A stretch of DNA of 64,000 nucleotides from Alteromonas sp. 1_MG-2023 (GCF_030547075.1 NZ_JAUOQH010000017.1:1-64000); one strand, 5' to 3'; counted from the first letter of the stretch, positions 17,776 through 26,946 are shown. Notes: generated by a model from the sequence alone, not told the origin. Numbers and translations are program-made.

Positions 17776-18922
17776 GGCCACCTTCTTTGTCTTCAAGTAC
17801 ATATATGTTACCCACATTATCTTGTTCTACTTCGCGAACCCGTCTACCCCACTCATATCTTTCCGCTTCTTCTACGTTCCATTTACCTTCATCACTTTGA
17901 TTGAAGGTAACCCGTACTAGCGCTTCTGAAGACAATCCGCCTATAAAGCCATTCCCTTTCCAGTCTTTGTACAAATCCCCACTGTAGATAATAAAACCAG
18001 CGGGGCTTATGGCTGGTACCCACGCATTTTCCGGCGCTTTATAAATAGGGTAATCTTCGTGGTTCGGTATTTTTACGCCTGAATAATGGTCGCCCTGAGA
18101 CACTATGGGATAACCGTAATTGCGCGCTTTCTCAATAACATTGAGCTCATCGCCATGACGTGGCCCCATTTCGTGGGACCATAAGTTCCCCTGCTCATCA
18201 AAATCAATACCTAGGGGGTTACGGTGTCCTAATGTCCATATTTGCTCGGTCACACTACCGTTTCCGTAAAACGGATTGTCTTTAGGCACGCTTCCATCTG
18301 CGTTTAAACGCAGAATTTTGCCTAAATTCATTGCCATATTTTGCGCGGGGGTAAATTTTTGTCTATCTCCAGAAGTAATAAACAAATAACCATCAGGCGA
18401 AAACGCCATTCGATGTGAATAATGCCCATTCCCAGTTACTTTAGGCAATTGTCGCCATATAAGCTCTCTGTCAGACACGCTGGCACCGTTTTCAGAAATG
18501 GTCAATATTGCACGCTCAATCACTGCACCGCTGTAGGCATCGTCTTTAGGGTCACGCTCTATATAAGAAATATAGATGGTGTTATTAGTCTCAAACTCAG
18601 GGTGAACAATAACATCGCCTAAACCGCCTTGCCCTCGCGCTGTCACCTTGGGAACATCTGTTACTGCAAAGCGTTTTTGCTGGTTTTTATCAAGCAGCCA
18701 CAATGTGCCTGTCTTTTCGGTAACCAAACTATGGCCATTTGGCAAAAATGCCATCGCCCAGGGGTTATCGAATGAGGTTATGGCAGTACCAGCAAGCATA
18801 GTGCCTTTGCTACCTTTCATTTCGACCTGCATAGGCAATTCTGATTGCGCTAAAGAGGCAAAGGAGGTCGCTACCATAGTAATAAGAAAAGCTATTTTTT
18901 GCCGCGTGATACGTTTTCGCAT
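17747..18922 (-). CDS. PQQ-dependent aldose sugar dehydrogenase (YliI/Gdh-B-like)
   Basis: 391 residues with a signal peptide (ITRQKIAFLITMVATSFASLAQS). The six-bladed propeller of soluble PQQ glucose dehydrogenases is indicated by FLPNGHSLVTEK, GQGGLGDVIVHPEF, RMAFSPDGYLFITSGDR, LGHRNPLGIDFDEQGNLWSHEMGPRHGDELN and NYGYPIVSQGDHYSG. The conserved His in HRMAFS and the Arg/Asn/His residues in LGHRNP and EMGPRHGDE match the cofactor site. It would oxidise sugars in the periplasm, passing electrons to the respiratory chain. Its 3' end is duplicated in tandem just downstream. Confidence 0.88.
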   Translation of the reverse strand: MRKRITRQKIAFLITMVATSFASLAQSELPMQVEMKGSKGTMLAGTAITSFDNPWAMAFLPNGHSLVTEKTGTLWLLDKNQQKRFAVTDVPKVTARGQGGLGDVIVHPEFETNNTIYISYIERDPKDDAYSGAVIERAILTISENGASVSDRELIWRQLPKVTGNGHYSHRMAFSPDGYLFITSGDRQKFTPAQNMAMNLGKILRLNADGSVPKDNPFYGNGSVTEQIWTLGHRNPLGIDFDEQGNLWSHEMGPRHGDELNVIEKARNYGYPIVSQGDHYSGVKIPNHEDYPIYKAPENAWVPAISPAGFIIYSGDLYKDWKGNGFIGGLSSEALVRVTFNQSDEGKWNVEEAERYEWGRRVREVEQDNVGNIYVLEDKEGGRLIKLQPSN

Positions 18923-19272
18923 AATAGTTGTTAACCTTATAAAAGGTTCGCGTAATGCTCGTCACACCTTAGTGTGGCACGCAAAGGATGATGAATTTCC
19001 CTATTTACGGGTATTTTTTCGGTTAGGCTCAACTTGAAATGATATCGTTTTGCTAACATTAAAGGCTGTAAGGGCTATTGTATGCCTAGCTTTTAGTTAG
19101 TGTCTGCGTTTGTGATCATGTTTATCTGTAAAATGCCCTTGGTTAAATTAAGTGGCGGAAGCATACATCTCGTAAATTAGCTTGAATTGGCTAGGCCCAC
19201 CGTTTCTGGTCTTTGAGAACCGCTGCGCTGACGTTACAACACAACCTAGGCCCTTTCTCTCCCATCACTATG
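18923..19272. other. Non-coding stretch between the sugar dehydrogenase and PilZ genes
   Basis: No open frame with family-like sequence is visible on either strand. The only structure seen is a short hairpin near 18961-18980 (GTCACACCTTAGTGTGGCAC). The left part should hold the promoter of the leftward sugar dehydrogenase gene. Confidence 0.5.
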
Positions 19273-19644
19273 CTAATGTGACGTATCCATCTGTTTAACA
19301 CATTCAAACATAAATGCATCAACCTCGTTTTCTTTATGATATTCGGAATAATGCAAACCCACCTCAGACTCAGCGTTGATATGCCGAATCGCGCCTTTAA
19401 TGGTGCAACTAATACCTGAACTTGGCAGCGTTAGAACAATTTTCACATTACTATCGGGAAGATTTTGAGGCATTTCAGATAACAACTTAATTCGGATGCC
19501 GGAATAACTCATATCAACCATATTCCCCTCTAAGTAAATGCTCTTTTCACTTAAAGCGTTACTTATTATGACGTCTGCGTGCACACCTTTGAGATTAAAT
19601 CGCGGGTGTTTTCTTTTATCATTAATCATCTTAGCTATTGTCAT
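19273..19644 (-). CDS. PilZ-domain protein (putative c-di-GMP receptor)
   Basis: 123 residues, a single PilZ domain. The N-terminal basic motif NDKRKHPRFNLKG (RxxxR type) and the downstream DMSYSGIRIKL (DxSxxG type) are the two halves of the c-di-GMP binding site, both intact here. HINAESEVGLHYSEY resembles the family's final strand. Stand-alone PilZ proteins couple c-di-GMP to motility or surface structures; the partner is unknown. Confidence 0.85.
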   Translation of the reverse strand: MTIAKMINDKRKHPRFNLKGVHADVIISNALSEKSIYLEGNMVDMSYSGIRIKLLSEMPQNLPDSNVKIVLTLPSSGISCTIKGAIRHINAESEVGLHYSEYHKENEVDAFMFECVKQMDTSH

Positions 19645-19715
19645 AAATTTTTATTAAGCGTAGTAGCAGGTTACAAAAAAACCAAGTTTAGTGGCGGATG
19701 ATAAATGTGAGAAGA

Positions 19716-19781
19716 AATGGGGTCAGAGTACTTTTCGGTAGATAGTGTACTTTTTAGGAGATAATGTACCCTGACCCCATT
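19716..19781. repeat. REP-like palindromic element
   Basis: The left arm AATGGGGTCAGAGTAC is at 19716-19731, the right arm GTACCCTGACCCCATT at 19766-19781, and an extra AGTGTACTTTTT word lies in the spacer. It ends about 48 bases before the helicase start codon, so it is probably inside the 5' untranslated leader or promoter. Confidence 0.88.
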
Positions 19782-19828
19782 ATTTTAGTATTATGGCGCC
19801 AATTTTAATGCCTTGTGGGTTTCCTTCT

Positions 19829-21073
19829 ATGTCATTTAGCACTCTAGGCCTATGTACCGAATTATTGAACACCGTTGCTGAAAAAGGCTATACCACTCCG
19901 TCTCCTATTCAGATGGAAGCCATTCCAGTTATATTAGAGCAGCGCGATCTTATCGCGATTGCCCAAACGGGAACCGGGAAAACAGCAGGTTTTTCACTGC
20001 CCATTCTACATTTATTAGCAGGTAAACCGAGCCCAGAAGCTAATAGCGTAAGAGCGCTAATCATTGCCCCTACGCGAGAGCTTGCCGCACAGGTTGCTCA
20101 AAATGTTGAACAATATAGCCAGAATCTAAATCTTCGCTCAACGGTCGTATTTGGTGGGGTTCGGATTGAGCCTCAAAAATATGAATTAGCGCTAGGTGTC
20201 GATATCCTTATTGCAACACCAGGGCGCTTGGTTGATTTATACGAGCAAGGCGCAATTAACTTCGATCATCTTGAAATATTAGTACTAGATGAAGCCGACC
20301 GTATGTTGGACTTAGGTTTTATTGACCATATTCATCAAATACAAAAGCTTCTACCAAAGAAACGCCAAACTCTGCTATTTTCAGCCACGTTTTCAAAAGA
20401 AATAAAAACCTTAGCAACCAGCATGCTTAATAACCCAATGACTATTGAGTTAGCCAGGGCCAATGATCACATTGAAAAGATCACGCAGATATTGCATCCG
20501 GTGGACAAAGAACGAAAAAACGAGCTTCTCATTCACCTTATCCAGAACAATGATTGGTCTCAAATTTTGGTATTTACCCGCACCAAACGCGGTGCCGACA
20601 GCTTAAGGAATGAACTTGAAGCCAAAGATATTGCAGCAGAATCTATTCACGCTAATAGAACCCAGCAAGCTCGCACGTTAGCGTTAAATGGTTTTAGAGA
20701 TGGCAGCATTAAAGTATTGATTGGAACAGACCTTGCCGCCAGAGGCATCGACATTCAACAATTGCCATGCGTTATTAATGTCGACCTGCCCTATGTAGCC
20801 GAAGACTATATTCACAGAATAGGTCGTACAGGCAGAGCCTCATCGGAAGGCTTAGCGATTTCGCTATTCAGCGACGACGAAGCTAAGCAACTAAAAAACA
20901 TCGAACGCCTTCTTGGCAGACAATTTAAAAAGACATTTATTTCCGAGTTTGCGCCAAAGCCTAAACCAAAACCACCTGCAGCGAAGATAGAAGAAGACCT
21001 CTACGGGAATTTTGAAGCGGACGATAAACCGAGGGGCAAAGGCAGGTCGAAAGGACGTAGAAAGCGTCGCTAA
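19829..21073 (+). CDS. DEAD-box ATP-dependent RNA helicase (RhlE-like)
   Basis: 414 residues from the ATG at 19829 (MSFSTLGL); upstream in-frame ATGs at 19793 and 19808 add 6 to 12 residues with no family resemblance. All core motifs are present: Q motif TTPSPIQMEAIPVIL, motif I AQTGTGKT, PTREL, motif II DEAD, motif III SAT, and motif VI HRIGRTGR. A basic, disordered tail (DDKPRGKGRSKGRRKRR) follows. RhlE-type helicases remodel rRNA or mRNA, often at low temperature. A single-gene unit. Confidence 0.93.
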   Translation: MSFSTLGLCTELLNTVAEKGYTTPSPIQMEAIPVILEQRDLIAIAQTGTGKTAGFSLPILHLLAGKPSPEANSVRALIIAPTRELAAQVAQNVEQYSQNLNLRSTVVFGGVRIEPQKYELALGVDILIATPGRLVDLYEQGAINFDHLEILVLDEADRMLDLGFIDHIHQIQKLLPKKRQTLLFSATFSKEIKTLATSMLNNPMTIELARANDHIEKITQILHPVDKERKNELLIHLIQNNDWSQILVFTRTKRGADSLRNELEAKDIAAESIHANRTQQARTLALNGFRDGSIKVLIGTDLAARGIDIQQLPCVINVDLPYVAEDYIHRIGRTGRASSEGLAISLFSDDEAKQLKNIERLLGRQFKKTFISEFAPKPKPKPPAAKIEEDLYGNFEADDKPRGKGRSKGRRKRR

Positions 21074-21096
21074 CATTGGGGAATAGGAAAGGGAAA

Positions 21097-21200
21097 AATG
21101 GGGTCAGAGTACTTTTAGCAAGAGTACTTTTAGCAAGCAATGCACTTCAGATACAGTATTTTAATTAATGTGTTCTTAATTAATGTACTCTGACCCCTTT
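21097..21200. repeat. REP-like palindromic element with an internal partial arm
   Basis: The left arm AATGGGGTCAGAGTAC is at 21097-21112, a repeated AGAGTACTTTTAGCAAG immediately follows, and the right arm GTACTCTGACCCCTTT is at 21185-21200, beside the next gene's stop codon. Confidence 0.9.
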
Positions 21201-21203
21201 ATT

Positions 21204-21536
21204 TTAGCGCTCAAAAAATACGTCAACTAAATCAGCAAGGGTTTCTTCTAACTCTTCTTCAAAAACATCAATGTCGATATCGAAACTGTTCATATACTTG
21301 TCGGCATTCTCACGCGACACAGTAATGTTTTTCATTTGAAACTCTAGCTCAGGAAGGGATTTGTCATAACGCGGCTTAATAGCCCAACGCAAGCAGTGGC
21401 CGTGATGATCTTTTAGCTTTTGTTTGGCAAATACACAAAACTCCTCAACGTAATCTGTACCTTGCGGTCCAAGGCAGCCAGGTTCGACGCGAGACATCAC
21501 CAACAACTTTTTGTACAAAGGGAGTCGAGTATTCAT
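21204..21536 (-). CDS. Hypothetical protein bracketed by REP arms
   Basis: 110 residues from the ATG complementary to 21536 (NTRLPLYKKLLVMSRVEPGC). The open frame extends 30 codons further to a TTG at 21626, but that would begin beside a REP arm and looks less likely. I do not recognise a family. The protein is soluble, with cysteines in EPGCLGP and FCVFAKQKL and a strongly acidic C-terminal segment (SFDIDIDVFEEELEETLADLVD). A right REP arm lies on each side (21185-21200 and 21631-21646). Confidence 0.55.
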   Translation of the reverse strand: MNTRLPLYKKLLVMSRVEPGCLGPQGTDYVEEFCVFAKQKLKDHHGHCLRWAIKPRYDKSLPELEFQMKNITVSRENADKYMNSFDIDIDVFEEELEETLADLVDVFFER

Positions 21537-21630
21537 TATATCTTTGAATGAGTTAAAGATTTGATTATCGGCAAAATTTACTAATCTTGCCAGTTTAAGG
21601 CATGAGGCAGCGGACTTTTGAAGCAATAAT

Positions 21631-21646
21631 GTACTCTGACCCCATT
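21631..21646 (+). repeat. Single right REP arm
   Basis: GTACTCTGACCCCATT stands without an adjacent left arm, immediately before the stop codon of the leftward pilin gene. Confidence 0.85.
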
Positions 21647-21650
21647 ATTT

Positions 21651-22124
21651 CTAGTTGCAGTCAGTGACGGTGATGGTTGGCCTTTCACCTTGGTTCGGAT
21701 GACGGTATGTTAACTTACATACATCGCTTGCGGCGATTTCAGCAGTAGTAAGGTTGCCGGTTTGACGCTCTAACGTAAAAGTCACTTCGGGTGCTGACCC
21801 CGTTAACTTCCAGTCATCTTCTGTGAAATCCATAACTTCTTTTAGATTGGTTTGAGTTGCGTAAGGATAGCCGTAACGCACACGAATACCCGAAGCCAAT
21901 GTTGTATCAGCACTGCTTTGCACGCCTTCAATAAGCGCTTTACCGTAGACAATTTCCGAAGACGATGATAGTGCTGCGCTTAATCCTTCGAGTGCCCCAG
22001 ATTGGGCATCTTTTTGAATATTCAAAAGCTTGGGGGCAACCGTAACAGCAAGTATTCCTAACAAGACAATAACTATAATTAACTCAATTAAAGTAAAGCC
22101 TTTAGCATTTTGGTATTTATTCAT
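21651..22124 (-). CDS. Type IV prepilin-like (MSHA-type) protein
   Basis: 157 residues. The N-terminus NKYQNAKGFTLIELIIVIVL is a class III prepilin signal: cleavage after the glycine with glutamate at +5, then the hydrophobic alpha-1 helix. A globular part follows, with two cysteines near the end (DVCKLTYRHPNQ and TVTDCN), which would form the usual C-terminal disulfide loop. The size and the start of the mature domain (KDAQSGALEGLSAALSSSS) resemble MshA-like minor pilins. No other pilus genes are nearby, so it is an orphan pilin. Confidence 0.85.
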   Translation of the reverse strand: MNKYQNAKGFTLIELIIVIVLLGILAVTVAPKLLNIQKDAQSGALEGLSAALSSSSEIVYGKALIEGVQSSADTTLASGIRVRYGYPYATQTNLKEVMDFTEDDWKLTGSAPEVTFTLERQTGNLTTAEIAASDVCKLTYRHPNQGERPTITVTDCN

Positions 22125-22397
22125 GTAATACAGCTCTACGCTAAATCTGAATTACTCTAAGTGTATTACATTAAAGGAAAATTCAAAAATAGACAAAAGC
22201 CTAATGTGAGAGTCGATACTTTTAACCGGGACGCTAACGTACTTGATTACAATAAAAACGAGATACACCAACCTCTCAATGAACTTAAGCTACGAATATC
22301 CCGTTTAAAACTTTGCATATAATTAAACGCTGTTGATTTTTTTAGTGGACCTAATTTAGGTCGTTTAGCTTTAGTACCATCAATATAGGGGTTTGAA

Positions 22398-22616
22398 ATG
22401 AAACATTACGCTATTAACACTGAAGTAGAATGGGAGTGGGGAAAAGGTAGCGCTTCAGGCAATATTCGAAAGAAATATACAAGCGATGTTGAGATTACTA
22501 TTAAAGGCTCATCAGTAAAACGTGATGCCAGCGAAAAAGATCCTGCTTACCTGATAGAACAGGACGATGACAGTGAGGTACTGAAATCACATAGTGAGCT
22601 TAAAAAAGCATCCTAA
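22398..22616 (+). CDS. DUF2945 small protein
   Basis: 72 residues. KHYAINTEVEWEWGKGSASG, then DVEITIKGSSVKRDASEKDPAYLIEQDDDSEVLKSHSEL, matches DUF2945 (a small Tudor-like fold; one fungal member was named after hypervirulence). Function is unknown. A purine-rich stretch (TATAGGGGTTTGAA) precedes the ATG. It lies 26 bases upstream of the alkyladenine glycosylase gene and may share its promoter. Confidence 0.8.
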   Translation: MKHYAINTEVEWEWGKGSASGNIRKKYTSDVEITIKGSSVKRDASEKDPAYLIEQDDDSEVLKSHSELKKAS

Positions 22617-22642
22617 CTCCCCTATAGGTTATTGTCTTTACA

Positions 22643-23221
22643 ATGATGCCCTCTTCCTTTTTTACTCATAGCGATGTAGTTAGTATAGCGAAAAACTTAC
22701 TAGGTAAATATTTATACAGTGACATTGATGGTATACGCACGGGAGGCGTAATTTCAGAGACAGAGGCCTATTCTTGCAACAATGATTTGGCTATGCAAAA
22801 GCATTTGCTCAGGCGACCTTCTTCTGTACAAACATTAATGCGCAATGGTGGAATTGCTTATATCTACAATGTTTACGGCCACCACAGTATGTTTAATATA
22901 GTAACGAACAGCGAAGCGTTTGCAGACTCGATACTCATAAGGGCAATTGAACCCACTGAGGGTATTGATGCCATGATAACAAGAAGAAATTTGAAGTCTG
23001 CTAACAAAAACCTTTGTTCGGGCCCAGGCAAACTCACCCAAGCTCTTGCTATAACGCCCTCAATTAATGCCTCATCTGTGATAAAGAAAAATTTAGTATG
23101 GGTAGAGGACAAAGGCAATGTGATACCGAATAATCACATAATTTGCTCTCCACGCATTGGTATAGACTACGCCGAAGGTGACGCAACCTTGCCATGGCGT
23201 TTTACACTGAAAAAAGGCTAA
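22643..23221 (+). CDS. DNA-3-methyladenine glycosylase (AAG/Mpg family)
   Basis: 192 residues. The AAG-fold motifs are seen: VVSIAKNLLGKYLY, GGVISETEAY, GGIAYIYNVYGHHSMFNIVTN, SILIRAIEPTEG and LCSGPGKLTQALAI. The enzyme excises alkylated purines, the first step of base excision repair. In ISETEAY the glutamate corresponds to the catalytic residue. The segment usually reading D.. AsH.. is SCNNDLAMQKH here, still consistent with the family. The stop codon runs into a REP element. Confidence 0.88.
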   Translation: MMPSSFFTHSDVVSIAKNLLGKYLYSDIDGIRTGGVISETEAYSCNNDLAMQKHLLRRPSSVQTLMRNGGIAYIYNVYGHHSMFNIVTNSEAFADSILIRAIEPTEGIDAMITRRNLKSANKNLCSGPGKLTQALAITPSINASSVIKKNLVWVEDKGNVIPNNHIICSPRIGIDYAEGDATLPWRFTLKKG

Positions 23222-23223
23222 AA

Positions 23224-23270
23224 AATGGGGTCAGAGTACTTTTTGGTAGAGAATGTACTCTGACCCCTTT
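23224..23270. repeat. REP-like palindromic element
   Basis: The left arm AATGGGGTCAGAGTAC is at 23224-23239 and the right arm GTACTCTGACCCCTTT at 23255-23270. It sits between the convergent AAG and DUF3010 genes, with only a few bases to each stop codon. Confidence 0.92.
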
Positions 23271-23274
23271 TTAT

Positions 23275-23721
23275 TTATTCGTCTGTTTGCGAAGCGTAGT
23301 GGTTCTGCATTAACCATGCATAAGCGGAAGTAAAGGCAGGCTCTTGAAACTGCTTTAAACCCGTTTCTGCGAAAGGCACTGCAATTGGGTTTCTGCGTAA
23401 AGATTCTTTAATATCAGTTGGGCTATATACAATAACGTCTAGCCCTCCTATTAACTCGATAGCCGCTTCCAGCTTAAAGCCAATAGCGCTGCCAGCAAAT
23501 TTACCTTTGCTTTGACGCTGACGAATTATTACAGCATCAATTTTGTAGTCGGCGACGAGCTTTGCGAAAGTGCTTTGAAAGCTTTTAAGCCCTTTAGCGC
23601 TAGTATCGGCTAACGTTAACCGGCGCGTTCGGCAATCGGGAACATGAAACAAACCATCTATTAGCGACAACAGACATACATTTGCTTCGTTACCCTTTAA
23701 ATCTACACCACAGACTTTCAT
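23275..23721 (-). CDS. DUF3010 family protein
   Basis: 148 residues, beginning KVCGVDLKGNEANVCLL, with RLTLADTSAKGLKSFQSTF and VIIRQRQSKGKFAGSAIGFKLEAAIEL. This matches DUF3010, a family common in marine gammaproteobacteria. The opening GVDLKGNEA resembles the first strand of an RNase H-like or actin-like fold, but no function is known. A single-gene unit. Confidence 0.85.
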   Translation of the reverse strand: MKVCGVDLKGNEANVCLLSLIDGLFHVPDCRTRRLTLADTSAKGLKSFQSTFAKLVADYKIDAVIIRQRQSKGKFAGSAIGFKLEAAIELIGGLDVIVYSPTDIKESLRRNPIAVPFAETGLKQFQEPAFTSAYAWLMQNHYASQTDE

Positions 23722-23868
23722 AATTATTCCTATTTACATTTATCAGCCATTATAACGCGTTTATTTGATAAAAATAGGAATGGGATAAATTTAGAAAAGG
23801 CCAGAAAAGCAACCAGTGTTAATAAAAGTCTTATTTCAAACTTCGGCCGGCCTCTGGTGTGGTCAAAA

Positions 23869-23943
23869 TTACTGAGCGGTATATCCGCCATTAATAACAA
23901 GTTCAGGTCCCGTCATATAACTCGACTCATCCATGCTAAAAAC
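23869..23943 (-). pseudogene. C-terminal remnant of a short-chain dehydrogenase/reductase
   Basis: On the minus strand the frame reads FSMDESSYMTGPELVINGGY then TAQ and a stop. DESSYMTGxELVxxGGYTAQ is the usual ending of classical SDR enzymes. No SDR core is found upstream, where the frame breaks, so only the last two dozen codons survive. The remains lie between the DUF3010 gene and the siderophore receptor gene, marking an old deletion. Confidence 0.65.
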
Positions 23944-23972
23944 AATGCTTCAACGCACTAAAAAGTAGCAAC

Positions 23973-24116
23973 TCAGAATATTTCATCGGCTACAAAAAGT
24001 AAAGGTAAGTCATTATTCTGTAAAGATTTATTAAAGACTATTTCTAAAACCCGCATTCTATCGACGTTAGCGCCTAGTACAAATTTAAGACTGTCCAATT
24101 GGTCAAGTTTTGGCAT
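23973..24116 (-). CDS. Small open frame of unknown function, possibly a gene fragment
   Basis: 47 codons on the minus strand from an ATG: PKLDQLDSLKFVLGANVDRM, then RVLEIVFNKSLQNNDLPLLF, VADEIF, stop. The composition is protein-like, but I recognise no family and no clear Shine-Dalgarno site is present. It lies next to a dehydrogenase remnant, so it may be debris of a deleted gene rather than a functional small protein. Confidence 0.35.
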   Translation of the reverse strand: MPKLDQLDSLKFVLGANVDRMRVLEIVFNKSLQNNDLPLLFVADEIF

Positions 24117-24189
24117 TTTCTTTGCTGTTTCACATCGGGAATAAATTGTTTTACAAACACGACAAAAAACTCAACTTTAAAGGATCATT

Positions 24190-26589
24190 ATGAAGACTCT
24201 CCCATTCTCTTTAGGAAATCTCGCGAAAGGGATCTCTTACGGTCTATTACTCAGCGCTTCTTCGCAAACTTTCGCAGCAGATACTGACAAAGACAGCGAG
24301 GATGATATTGAAAAAATCGAAGTTCAAGGTTCATTAGGCAGTTTGCCAGGACAAGATGTTCAAGCTATTTTCGGTTTCGGTAAATCAATTCTTGAAACCC
24401 CGCGTTCAGCCTCAACAATTTCTTACGAGCAAATGGAACGATTTGATATTAGTGATATTGATGATCTTGTTGCGTTTGCACCAGGCACTTTTACGCAATC
24501 TTTTTTCGGCGTTGCTGGATCGTTAGATGTACGAGGTACTCCGGGTGAATCATACTTTCGTGGCGTTAAGCGACTTGATAACCCAGGTAATTACCCAACA
24601 CCAATAGGCGCATCTAGTCGAATCGATGTGGTTCGCGGCCCAGCGTCTCCCATTTATGGACCGGCAAAAGTAGGTGGCTACTTAAACTTCGAACCTAAGT
24701 CTGCACGTTCAAGTCAAGGCCAATACATGGATCAAGATTCCGGTGAGTTATCTTATACCCGCGGCAGTTGGGATAAAAATATCCTCACCGCAGAGGTTGG
24801 AGGGCCTACCACAATTGCAGGAAAAGATGCGGGATTTTACGGATACGCTGAAATCGAAAATTCCGGTAGCTATTACGACAATACTTCAACACAACAAACT
24901 ATTCTTCAAACATCTTTCAACGTAGATATTAACAAGAGTCTACGCTTTGAGTTTGGTGGCATGTACCAAGATTATGATGGCAACCAAGTAGCAGGATGGA
25001 ACCGCTTAACGCAAGAGCTTATCGATAGTGGCACATATATCACTGGTACTGCACAGCCCCTCGATACCGATGGAAACGGTTCAATCTCACAAGAAGAGTT
25101 TAATGCCGAAGGGCTTGGTGGCGGCTACTATGTTGTAGATCCTAGCTCACTTGAAGCTTCCGATTTATCAAGCGCCTATGCTCTTGAAAATGTCGGTACC
25201 GCACAATTGAGTAGAAGTTCTGTATTAGTGGCAGAAGACGACCAACTAGCGAACGAAGCAATCACCTTATATTTCGATACTATTTACTACACTGATAATG
25301 GTTGGGAAATTAAAAACCAAATGTTTTACGACGGTTACGATAACCTAAATGAAAACAGCTATGGGTTCTCTCAATTACACGACTCTTGGACCGCCGAGAA
25401 TAAGCTAGTTTTTTCCGCAATGTTCGACACCGATTCTATGGAAATGGCAGTACAAATTTCTCCCTCAATTCGCTATACAAACTTTGAGCATGGAGAAGAT
25501 TACAGTTACGAATTTTTCGATCGTCGAGACCTTACTATGGAATCGACAGCATTAGATCGCGTGGAACTTTCCACTCGCACGGGCGAGGACTACACTAACT
25601 ATTATAAAGGAAACTATATCGATTACGGTTTAGCGGCGTTAGGTGATTTCACTTGGGATATGGGTTTAAACCTTGTTCTGGGTTTGCGCTACGACTCTAT
25701 CGATATGGAAAGCCGCCAAGTTCTGGATAAGTTGGAAGATCCAGATAGTGTAGATTATGCCGAGGCTTCTGGTACTGATGGTGGTATTTCTTGGACAGCA
25801 AGTGTTTCTTATAAAACCCCCATAGGTCTTATCCCTTATGCCACCGCAGCGCGTCAAACTACCGTAATTGCAGGTCAAGGTGCAGAAATAACCACCACAA
25901 ATATAGCTGAAGGTACAGCTACCGCTGCATCTAAAATGCACGAATTCGGTATAAAAGGCAGCTTTTTAGATGACTCATTATACGTTGCCGTAGATTACTA
26001 CGAGCAAGAACGTACTGATTACTCTGCGCAAAACACAACTACGAATAACACAACAAGAGCAGAAGGTTACGAAGCGGAATTACGCTGGGTTGTAAACGAA
26101 CAATTGGTTATTACCGGAGGTTACACCAATACTGAGGTTACTAACTTAAGCGCATTAGGGGTGGGTCAATATGGTCGTTTAGGTGCCGACGATCTTGCCA
26201 ATATTGAGGGTTATCAAATGTATGGTGGATACCTAGCAGCCACCACAGGTGCTGAAAGTAACTTGGACGCACTAAAAGCAGGCATGCCTGAGAACATTTA
26301 TACCTTAACGGCTACTTACGACTTTCAAAACGGGTTGGCCGCGAACGTTAACGTAGTTGACGTGGATGAAACCTACTCGGGTTTCACCCAAACAGTAAAA
26401 TTGCCGGCTTACACACTCGTAGGCGCAGGTATTGTATATACTCAAGACGCATGGAAATTTAGCTTAAACGTGAAAAACTTAACTAATGAAAAGTATTTCC
26501 GTGCAAACTTCCCAGATTTTGCAGGGGGAGATGTAGTGTTACCTGAATTACCACGTAACTGGACAGCTAAAGTTTCTTATAAGTTTTAA
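24190..26589 (+). CDS. TonB-dependent siderophore-type receptor with an EF-hand-like loop
   Basis: 799 residues. A signal peptide ends near SSQTFA; a TonB-box-like EKIEVQG follows. The plug has ETPRSASTISYEQMERFDISDIDDL and SRIDVVRGPASPIYGPAKVGGYLNF, and the barrel ends in SYKF. The RSxSVIxxEQ-like plug entry and late NVKNLTNEKYFRANF are typical of ferric-siderophore receptors. Residues about 297-308 read DTDGNGSISQEE, a canonical EF-hand calcium loop in an extracellular-loop region, which is unusual. AAAGGA lies upstream of the ATG. I saw no Fur box. It stands alone next to gene debris. Confidence 0.88.
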   Translation: MKTLPFSLGNLAKGISYGLLLSASSQTFAADTDKDSEDDIEKIEVQGSLGSLPGQDVQAIFGFGKSILETPRSASTISYEQMERFDISDIDDLVAFAPGTFTQSFFGVAGSLDVRGTPGESYFRGVKRLDNPGNYPTPIGASSRIDVVRGPASPIYGPAKVGGYLNFEPKSARSSQGQYMDQDSGELSYTRGSWDKNILTAEVGGPTTIAGKDAGFYGYAEIENSGSYYDNTSTQQTILQTSFNVDINKSLRFEFGGMYQDYDGNQVAGWNRLTQELIDSGTYITGTAQPLDTDGNGSISQEEFNAEGLGGGYYVVDPSSLEASDLSSAYALENVGTAQLSRSSVLVAEDDQLANEAITLYFDTIYYTDNGWEIKNQMFYDGYDNLNENSYGFSQLHDSWTAENKLVFSAMFDTDSMEMAVQISPSIRYTNFEHGEDYSYEFFDRRDLTMESTALDRVELSTRTGEDYTNYYKGNYIDYGLAALGDFTWDMGLNLVLGLRYDSIDMESRQVLDKLEDPDSVDYAEASGTDGGISWTASVSYKTPIGLIPYATAARQTTVIAGQGAEITTTNIAEGTATAASKMHEFGIKGSFLDDSLYVAVDYYEQERTDYSAQNTTTNNTTRAEGYEAELRWVVNEQLVITGGYTNTEVTNLSALGVGQYGRLGADDLANIEGYQMYGGYLAATTGAESNLDALKAGMPENIYTLTATYDFQNGLAANVNVVDVDETYSGFTQTVKLPAYTLVGAGIVYTQDAWKFSLNVKNLTNEKYFRANFPDFAGGDVVLPELPRNWTAKVSYKF

Positions 26590-26608
26590 CTAAGAAATTA
26601 ATTTTAAA

Positions 26609-26631
26609 AAGCGCGACTTGTTGTCGCGCTT
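26609..26631 (+). terminator. Hairpin after the siderophore receptor gene
   Basis: AAGCGCGAC and GTCGCGCTT form a perfect 9-bp stem with a 5-base loop, about 20 bases after the stop codon. The T-run is poor (TTAATC), so termination may be weak or factor-assisted. Confidence 0.65.
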
Positions 26632-26946
26632 AATCTTGAATATCGACGTAAATTTCAACGTCATCGCGTTAATAGTTAATTAGTTACTTTTACGATTCGC
26701 CTCACAAACTATTGCTTACATAAAATTAAGAAATATTTACATTCTATATCAGTAAAAAAGTTATCCTTTTCTTTTCCTCGTATTAAAAAGACGCACAATT
26801 TGCGTTAATTTTTTTCTTCAAAAATAGCCTATAAGCCACGTGATATATGACGGTCGAACAATATCTAAACAAAAATTTCAAAGTAGGCCTACGCTTTGCA
26901 CCTTAAATATTAAGTCACATTAACTCACAAACTGAAGGGATACATT
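26632..26946. other. Non-coding stretch before the DUF1328 gene
   Basis: I see no gene. A short hairpin ACGCA/TGCGT with a T-rich tail (26791-26817) may be a second terminator; AT-rich sequence after it probably holds the promoter of the small membrane protein. Confidence 0.5.
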
